From Halictus rubicundus (taxonomy: Eukaryota; Arthropoda; Insecta; Hymenoptera; Halictidae), in the NCBI RefSeq assembly GCF_050948215.1, contig NC_135156.1, positions 13,763,257 to 13,827,256 of the forward strand: a stretch of 64,000 nucleotides of DNA. The letters run 5' to 3'. The position numbers and the translations under genes are program-made. The notes beneath the pieces are model-generated. The model was not told where the DNA came from, did not search any database, and saw nothing but the letters and a program-made list of their open reading frames with translations. Of this stretch, positions 57,110 through 64,000 are shown piece by piece (position 1 is the stretch's first letter; each line of letters opens with the position of its first letter).

Positions 57110-58062
57110 ATAGATAAATCCTGTGAGGAGCGTACACGAAAAAATGTCCGGGAACCAAACCGCTGTCCGCAGGTTGCTGAAACCTCGGGACCGAGACACG
57201 TTAACGCGATCCGCAGAAAAATTCGCCACAGGCCCCGCCTCCTCAAAGATTCCTAGAAGCGGCGAGTCTCTCCGCGGGCCGGGTGGGTGAAACTAAAAAT
57301 CGAGCAGCGGAAGGTCGTCCCATTCAAGCCCTCCGCCAAGTAGTAACGGCCACTTAACGACTTAACAAGTGGACGGGGCATGCACGCGCGAAAAGGGCCG
57401 AGCAGAAAGAGGAAAAATAGTGGTGCGGCGAAGCGTGAACGCGCGGGAGAGACGTTAGAAAGAGAGAGAGAGAGAAAATGATAGAAACAGAAGGAAAGAG
57501 AGCTAGAGAGAGAGTATCCTGGTGTAGTGAGCGCGCGTACGGCTCGGAGAGGCGCGCGTGTAAGAGAATCGCCGGGGTAACAAATCTCTTCGTCGCCTCT
57601 TCTTTTTCTCATCTTTCCTCCGGCCTTCTGCCGTGCCTTGGTTCGCGGCGAGAAGGCCTCCGGCTTGCATACGCACGCCGCCAATTATAAACTCCCTTTC
57701 CCCGCGCTCACCGATCCACCCCCACCTCAGTTACAGCGCCCACCCTCCCCCTGGAACGCGGCGGTGAAAGGGGCGGGAGGGGAGAAGCATCGCCACCGAG
57801 GGTGAGGGGAGTCGCCGGCGCTATCTGATGCCGCGGTAGAGGTGTTAATTCACGCTCTGCCTCTCCCCTCCCCGCTCGACATCCCCCACCCACTCACCGG
57901 CTCGCCCTCCCCACCAACCTCCCCTTCGCTACGCTCGTCCCTCTCCCCTCTCCCGCAACGCTAGCTACACCCCACTCCGAGCCAGGCAACCTCCACCTAT
58001 CTACAGACGCGAGAGAAACGCTTCTTACCGCGAGTGTACACGCACACGCGTAACCGGACCAG

Positions 58063-58063
<1 letters not shown>
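57110..58063. other. GC- and C-rich unassigned DNA
   Basis: A GA-rich tract lies at 57459-57510. 57700-57960 has many CCCC runs on the plus strand (G-quadruplex-prone on the minus strand). Frames of up to 143 codons on the minus strand have no recognisable domain. Confidence 0.5.

Positions 58064-58102
<39 letters not shown>
58064..58102. repeat. (CT)n microsatellite
   Basis: About 19 uninterrupted TC dinucleotides. Confidence 0.96.
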
Positions 58103-58106
<4 letters not shown>

Positions 58107-58528
58107 GCCCGCAACTTTCGCGGAAAAGCACCACCATCGCACGTGCACACGGCCACTTAAGGTGGGCGTGATGCTGTAATTGAACCCCTCGCGCTCGGGT
58201 TTCGGCTACTCTGCAGCCCTCGAGGCGGATTAAGATGTTTCTGCGATGGAGAACAAGGGTTTCTCGAGATGAAGATGAGTTGAGAATGGTTCGAGGGTGG
58301 TGGGACGGATCCGAGGGTGGACTGGTTCGGGGTTCGATAAGAGAAGACTGCGCGCATTTTATGCATTCGTGACGGAAATGGATAGGTGCGATTTAAAAGA
58401 ATACAACGATTAACAGAATTTGACCCTTCGCCCTTCTGACCTAGAATATTTCCATTCTACTGGATTGTTTTCATTTTATGCACACGAAACTGATATAATA
58501 CCTGGCAGAATAAATATTTAGTAATTTA
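58103..58528. other. Unassigned DNA with one MITE end
   Basis: GACTGCGCGCATTTTATGCA at 58347, followed by TTCGTGACGG, matches the left end of the copy at 13428-13628. No inverted partner was found, so it is a truncated member of the GACTGCGGA family. Confidence 0.45.
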
Positions 58529-58678
58529 TTAACCCTTTGACAGCGGCGCGATCTCGGAGTAATCCATCAACAGGAATTGCGAGTTATTCGTACGTATAGA
58601 GCGTATATTTACGCCTTCCGTATATATTCGAAGACTTGTGAGGGCGTATATATACGCCTTTCGTAATCAAAGGGTTGA
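58529..58678. mobile_element. TTAA-type MITE with GGCGTATATATACGCC palindrome
   Basis: TTAACCCTTTGACAG at the left faces AATCAAAGGGTTGAA at the right, the last TTAA having become TTGA. The length is 150 bp. A perfect 16-base palindrome, GGCGTATATATACGCC (58643-58658), lies close to the right end, and a related GCGTATATTTACGCC lies near 58599. The termini start CCCTTTG as in the family at 37985 and 44637, but the interior differs. Confidence 0.75.
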
Positions 58679-60037
58679 ATACAAACAAATTTAATACTGT
58701 AAAGAATATTTGGAATGATGGGATATAGCAATTTTTAGTGACACCTCAGAGTCGCCATTGGGTTAATAACGTTCCACCAAACTGGCTTTGCAGTTTCAAT
58801 AATTTTGTCTGAAACGATACAATTTCTGAAGTGGATGCAACTTCATCCCGAGGAACAGAGTGTGCTTTTGTTGCCGTTTTCACGGAATAAACCTGGAGCA
58901 CCTGCTTGTGGTTTCGATCCCTTAGTCGATTAGATTAGACTGTGCAAATGAAATCCGCAGAACCGAGTATCAGCTGAAATTTCAGAAACGACCGAGAACG
59001 TGGTATCGAAGGTGGAAGAACGTTTGACAGACATTGGGCAAAAAAAGTGATCGAATATATCGTTCGCCATTATGTCCGGGGCAAGATTAGCAGCGTCGGA
59101 AGACGAATGCACCGGACGAAGACAAATTCGGGCCCCGGTGGACGCGTAAGGGCGGACGCCTCGATCACGTCCCTTATCAAACGCCGCCCAGGAAACTTCC
59201 AATTCCGATTCGGCGAATACAAGATAAGCGGCAGATAAATCCGCCCCGTAACTCTCGATAAGGCTGGGATCCTGGTCCAGCCACCCCCGCGGCCAACTTT
59301 ATCTCCTCGGCAGGTTCGACGGTGGTCATCGGTGCGAACGAGAGAGAAGGACGCGAAAAAGAAAACGTACAGAAGGGGAGAGAAAGATGAGTGAACGAAA
59401 AAGACAAAAGAAGAACAGAAAAAGGAAACGTGGAAACACGTTGGGAGGATGGGAAAAGAGAGCATCGGCGATGGTAATTACGGGCGAAATATTCGTCGGC
59501 GAGACGAGGGAACCGTTTGCAGGTGCAGCCCGGTTTTAACGCACAGGCCGCTCGTTATCGGTCGCCGGTATCAGGAAGCGCGGAAACAGAAACGAGAAAC
59601 TAGAAAGTCTTTGTCCCACGACGGTGATAGCAAGCAACGGTGACGTTAGAGGTGGGTATAGGTAAGTGGTGCTGGTAGCTGAAAATCCAATGGTACCGGC
59701 GTGTACGTGTACGGGACGGGGGCGCCGGGGGAGAGGGCCCAGGGAATAGGTAGGTACCTTTGATAAGGAGACATTAGCGACCCGTATGTGATACCGCGGT
59801 GTCTGATAAGCGACACACGACCGACGACGGTTCTGTGTCTTGCCCGGCGCGCTCCCAACGTTTTTGACGATCGCAACGGGACTGGCCTTAGAACGTCTGA
59901 TACGTCCTCTTCAGGTCCTCAGGATCGAAAGGATGTACGCTCGATCCAAAATGTCAAGAAATTTCGAGGAACTTGCCGGTCGTCTCTTTATTACATCTTT
60001 CGGTTCGAGGAGGACACATTTCATCAGTATACATTGT
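58679..60037. other. Unassigned DNA, no gene recognised
   Basis: Mixed to CpG-rich sequence with purine-rich 59335-59460. Short overlapping frames (up to 131 codons). Nothing recognised. Confidence 0.5.
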
Positions 60038-60206
60038 TTAACCCTCGGTTAATATAATTGATAATATTTAGAACCACTCACCGCTTTGTTTATAAATTTT
60101 CCAAAACATACTTTTAGGTTAATCTTTCGTCGAAGACCGAGCAATTGAATGACGATTTTAATATTCTGGGTCAAAATGGACCCGGACTCCGCTGTCTGAG
60201 AGTTGA
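60038..60206. mobile_element. Probable TTAA-type MITE with GGGTC...GACCC hairpin
   Basis: GGGTCAAAATGGACCC at 60168-60183 is identical to the hairpin at 6382-6397. The sequence after it (GGACTCCGCTGTCTGAGAGT) is a diverged version of the right end of that element, ending TTGA instead of TTAA. The left border is uncertain; TTAACCCTCGGTTAA at 60038 is a candidate. Confidence 0.4.
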
Positions 60207-61178
60207 GAGATAGAACTTGATCGTCCATTTGGAGTTCTTAAGAAATTCGCATATTTAGGGACATCAGTAGTCGTCCTTTTACAGCAAAAATAGTTCAACG
60301 CTGACGTTTCTGATGTGTCTGCTCGTGGCTGTCTGTTTCTACTTATTTCCCAATTCCCAGTCCAACGCAATTCTGTCAAACTAGACAACAAATTTTCGGG
60401 TACTGCAAGTCATGAAACGCTGAGATCAGCGTAAAACCATTTAATTCCAAGTAGAAATGGTCCCTGCTGGTCAGACGCATTGCCCAACGCCTAGGTACAA
60501 ATTTCTCTGAAACCAAGCGTCGCATAAGAAATTTTTATCTGAAATTTTCGCGATAACTCGACTCGGGGAACTGCGCACACTGTTCGATCCTAGTCATGGG
60601 TTTCTTTTGGAAGGAGGAAGGAGGATATGCAAATAAAAATGGAAATCTGGCGGGTTTATCTCGGATACGTTGTCAACGCCAGGTTCGTAATTCGAATTCA
60701 ATAAACCGTGGGGCGGCAACCCCTTCGTTACGTCCGCAACAAAGAAAAACTACGTGGGCCGTAATCGCTTCCCGGTAAGCAGGTGCGAGAGCGTTCGCAA
60801 TGGAAACATATATCGCCGTCCTCTAGACGCTATCGCCGGGTCTGACCACGACGGTAACGTTCTCCTATCGCACCCCTATGTCGCCGCGAGTTCTCGCCGA
60901 GGGTGGTTGACGTCCGTCTTTCGCAGGCCGGTACACGCTCCGATAATTTCGCTAATCTAGTCAAAGGGGAACAATTAAAGCTCTTACGAGGAACCGGGAC
61001 GATCAACCCACTCTCCTCGGGGAGCGGCAGAGTTGACGACGTGGCGGAAAAGTGTACGACGACGACGAAAACCTGCGCGTTTCGATAATCATGCGGGAGC
61101 AAGCGCTAAATATTCTACCTGTAGGCTTAATCTCCGTGATAAACCGGCAGCTTCGTTTGGCCCCTTTCAACTTCCTTT
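60207..61178. other. Unassigned DNA, no gene recognised
   Basis: Mixed sequence, CpG-rich from about 60660 to 61080. Overlapping short frames on both strands, none recognisable. Confidence 0.5.
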
Positions 61179-61560
61179 GTGGAACACCGTATAGAAATAC
61201 CAATTTCGAGAACTCTTTCAATTCTTATCTGTTAAAAATATTTGTAGCCTCTTAATGGGATCGAATTGATTAAATTTGATGAGACGAAGGGGTGAAATTA
61301 TACTGGTTTAAAAATTGCTTTTGGAATCTTTTAACTTCATTCTGCACGTGGAACACCGTATGAGAATACCAATTTTGAGAACTCTTTCAATTCTTATCTG
61401 TTAAAAAGATTTGTAGCCTTTTAATGTGATCGAATTGATCAAATTTGATGAGACGAAGGGGTGAAATTATACTGGTTTAAAAATCGCTTTTGGAATCTTT
61501 TAACTTCATTCTGCACGTGGAACACCGTATGGAAATACCAATTCTGAGAACTCTTTGTTT
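61179..61560. repeat. Tandem repeat of 168-170 bp, two full copies and a third start
   Basis: GTGGAACACCGTATAGAAAT and its near-identical relatives begin at 61179, 61349 and 61517, so the periods are 170 and 168. The two full copies differ by only a few bases. The third breaks off after about 40 bases. Confidence 0.93.
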
Positions 61561-61800
61561 CCGATCTGCAAACGGGACCTTCGGGATATTAATTTTGTGG
61601 TAATGGTAATTAAATTTAGAATTGCCGAAAAATTTTGTGACATAAAAGGGTGTACCTGTATTTTGGAATATAGTGCAAAAATACGAATTCTGAGAATTGA
61701 AATTTCCAGTGTGTTAATTTTTGGTAATGGTAATTGAAGAATTGATCAAATTTGATGAGATGAGGGAATAGTTGTATCGGTTTAGAAATATTGGGAGACC
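61561..61800. repeat. Decayed continuation of the 170-bp repeat
   Basis: TTGATCAAATTTGATGAGAT at about 61742, followed by a GTATCGGTTTAGAAAT phrase, matches the second half of the 170-bp unit. TGGTAATGGTAATT occurs twice (about 61598 and 61720), so another old duplication is mixed in. Confidence 0.6.
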
Positions 61801-64000
61801 TAATTCCGTACAGATTATAGGTACCGCGTGATCGACGTTTGCTATTGAACAATTCCGCCACAAGTAAAAGAATCCCAATCACGCACTGGTAACCATCGAT
61901 AGTTTACCACAACTAATTTCGAAACTCTAGACCCCGGTATCCTCTAATCCAATCGATACCCCGATATCATAAGTAGCCAATAACAGAGGAGGGTGGCCAC
62001 ATTCCTGTCATATCTGCTTGTTTTATTATCCTAAGCGGGAGAACCACAAATCAACCGACGTTGGAGGAACTGCTAACCCCTAATAAACTGATGCTGCTGA
62101 TCTTGAAATCCTAGACCAGGCGTCTTCGGTTCAATGAGTAGCTCGATAACGTAAGTAGCCAGTCTGTAGCAGTGCATTCTCCAGGATCAACTAAATCCTT
62201 CCTGACTCTTAATCTGACGGACATTTCATAAAAATGGAAACATGAACGTGTAGGAGAAACAGCAAACTTCAAATACTACACTATACACTAAAAAACTGTT
62301 CAATTCAGATCAACGAAACTCTTGAAAATAGTAAAACTATAAGGACTCGCTCGACTCGCAGCAACATTTCTCCAAGGACCTCTTCAGGTCGGTTAAAAAC
62401 GTGTATTCTGCAGCGAAAAAATTCTCACAAGTGGTCCAATGTATGTATATTCGATTGCCATATTGATAAAAACTCAACAAAATTTATGTGTCAGAAAAAT
62501 AATTCGCAAAAGACACATTTTATCGAGGGTCAAAACATTGCCCTTCTCAATCTTCATACTAATAATTATTTAACATATAACAGTATAATTATTTAATGCT
62601 CTCTGACCAATCTATCATCTTACAATGCTCCTAGTGTACCAAAGCAAAATTCATTTTCACTCGACACTGGACCGCGAATATTTATGCAAAATGAAAATTT
62701 TCTAGCCACCTATTTATTTTCTTAACCATTTGAATCAGAGAATAATAGAATAATGTTTCTAAATCCTTTAAATGCTTCTACAGTTTTGCATTTGATCTAT
62801 TCATTTTTTTTTAAACACATCACACGAGCTTTCCTTTCACACTTACAAAGTTCACTCAAAGGATTACTAGAGCGGGTTAACCCGAGGGTTAATCGAGGAT
62901 CTAAGAACGAATGTGACACAACGCGTCCGTCGAGCAGGTGGCGGATTCGAATAAATCAAAGTCCCTCTTCACGAGAGGACGTCACCCGTTACAAGCGACA
63001 GGTGCGACGAGGGAAGAAAGCAACGCCCACGCGTCCGGTTTGAAGCTGCGATATCCGCGGGCCCATCGAGGCGTTCTCGCCTATAATGGCTAGGTGTCCG
63101 TTACATCTATCCGTCCGCGGCGAAATAATAAAACCGGCCACGGTTAAGAGAGAAGTCGAGCCTCCGGGATACGGATCGCGCGCCGCCGGCCTTGTGTAAT
63201 TGAATCAATCGGCGATTTACTACCGACAAACCGCTGCCCCGAGTGACGATTAATCTCGCGGCTCGCGCCAGCAACCAACAAGCCCCCGGAATATGCTGTT
63301 ATTTTCGCCGGCTCGCCGGTATTTACGAAGATACCGATCAACCGTCGTAATTGCTTCAACAGGACCCCGATCCGATATTAACATCCTAGTTTTCCGGTTT
63401 CTACCACCGGGACTAGTTTATGGCGTTTACCGCGGCGATCGCTATGAAATCGACACCGAGTGTTTCAATCGTCCGCTTACGCTCGACAACCTGCTTCCAC
63501 TCGTTTCTCGCAATCCTTTTGCTTGTTGGGTCACTCCGTCGAAGGGTGGGTCTGATGCTACCCCGATGTTAGTCTATTTTCAATGGGGAATGTAATTTTG
63601 CCCAACCAATTTGTAAAAATTAGAATCTACTGGAAATTTAAAATTAACAAAAATTCTGTAAAATTTGTACGAGGTACGACTCCTAATCTGGAAGATGCTA
63701 CTGAAATTGGCTGAATTTTGCGGTGTTTGTAAGGGATGAACTCACCCCCGCATCGAGCCGAAATGAAAACAGTTGCCTGAAACAAAAGTGGCGTAACAGA
63801 GAAAAATACCCTATCGCGTGGATGCTTGTTAGGTAGCAGAATAAAAAATAATTGCAGATCGTGCGCGTTGCGCGGGAATGCAAGCGAAATACTCGTTCCT
63901 CGTCGCAAACATAAGCGCGGCCGATTAAATGGCCGCCGAGCATCCGCGATATACTGTAGCGAAACGACGATCGATATTCCCGCGCAACAGGGAGGAAAAA
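61801..64000. other. Unassigned DNA with one MITE end
   Basis: CTGGACCGCGAATATTTATG at 62667, followed by CAAAATGAAAATTTTC, matches the GACTGCGGA-family terminus. No partner was found. A CGGGTTAACCCG palindrome lies at about 62873. 62880-63500 is CpG-rich. Frames of up to 100 codons have no recognisable product. Confidence 0.5.

Noticed and set aside
58880..58950. Possible tRNA B-box (GGTTTCGATCCC)
   Set aside because: No matching A-box, acceptor stem or anticodon arm could be laid out around it.

Overview
The window looks like nuclear DNA of an insect, and Hymenoptera (bee, ant or wasp) is the best guess. The reasons are: no bacterial-style gene packing, alternation of AT-rich and CpG/GC-rich stretches, long CT/GA microsatellites, mariner-type termini, and a high density of small TTAA- and TA-flanked inverted-repeat elements (MITEs). 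The order is inferred from this style of repeat, not from a recognised gene. No protein-coding exon, tRNA, rRNA or known microRNA could be supported in the 64 kb. The open frames present are microsatellite translations, satellite by-products or chance frames in GC-rich DNA, so the window is probably intergenic or the inside of a very large intron.

Layout. 0-15.5 kb is mixed single-copy-looking DNA with CT/GA, TA and GAA microsatellites, a G-rich G-quadruplex block near 11.3 kb, a long-range inverted repeat (8.0 and 9.4 kb) and scattered MITEs. 15.57-16.82 kb is a satellite with a three-level hierarchy (about 40, 162 and 324 bp). 17-25.2 kb is the densest MITE zone. A possible solo LTR lies at 25.3 kb and a long CT/CA microsatellite at 26.1 kb. 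26.64-27.98 kb is a second satellite with alternating 153- and 202-bp units; its minus strand is open in more than one frame. 31.06-31.39 kb is a mariner-like element with a MITE nested inside it. 35-45 kb carries more MITEs and a third satellite (41.2-41.8 kb, about 40-bp monomers in a 198-bp higher-order unit). 45-51 kb is mostly featureless apart from GA and CAG tracts. 51-58 kb is GC-rich with G-quadruplex motifs and CT tracts, a degenerate repeat field at 54.7-55.3 kb and a mariner remnant at 57 kb that keeps the last codons of a transposase. 58.5-64 kb has further MITEs and a three-copy 170-bp tandem repeat at 61.2 kb.

What ties the window together is its mobile DNA. At least ten elements are bounded by TTAA or a one-base decay of it. 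They fall into several families, and most carry a short palindrome close to one end only. About ten more copies or ends belong to one TA-flanked family whose ends begin TAGACTGCGGAT. Together with three satellites and several smaller tandem duplications they make up most of the recognisable content.
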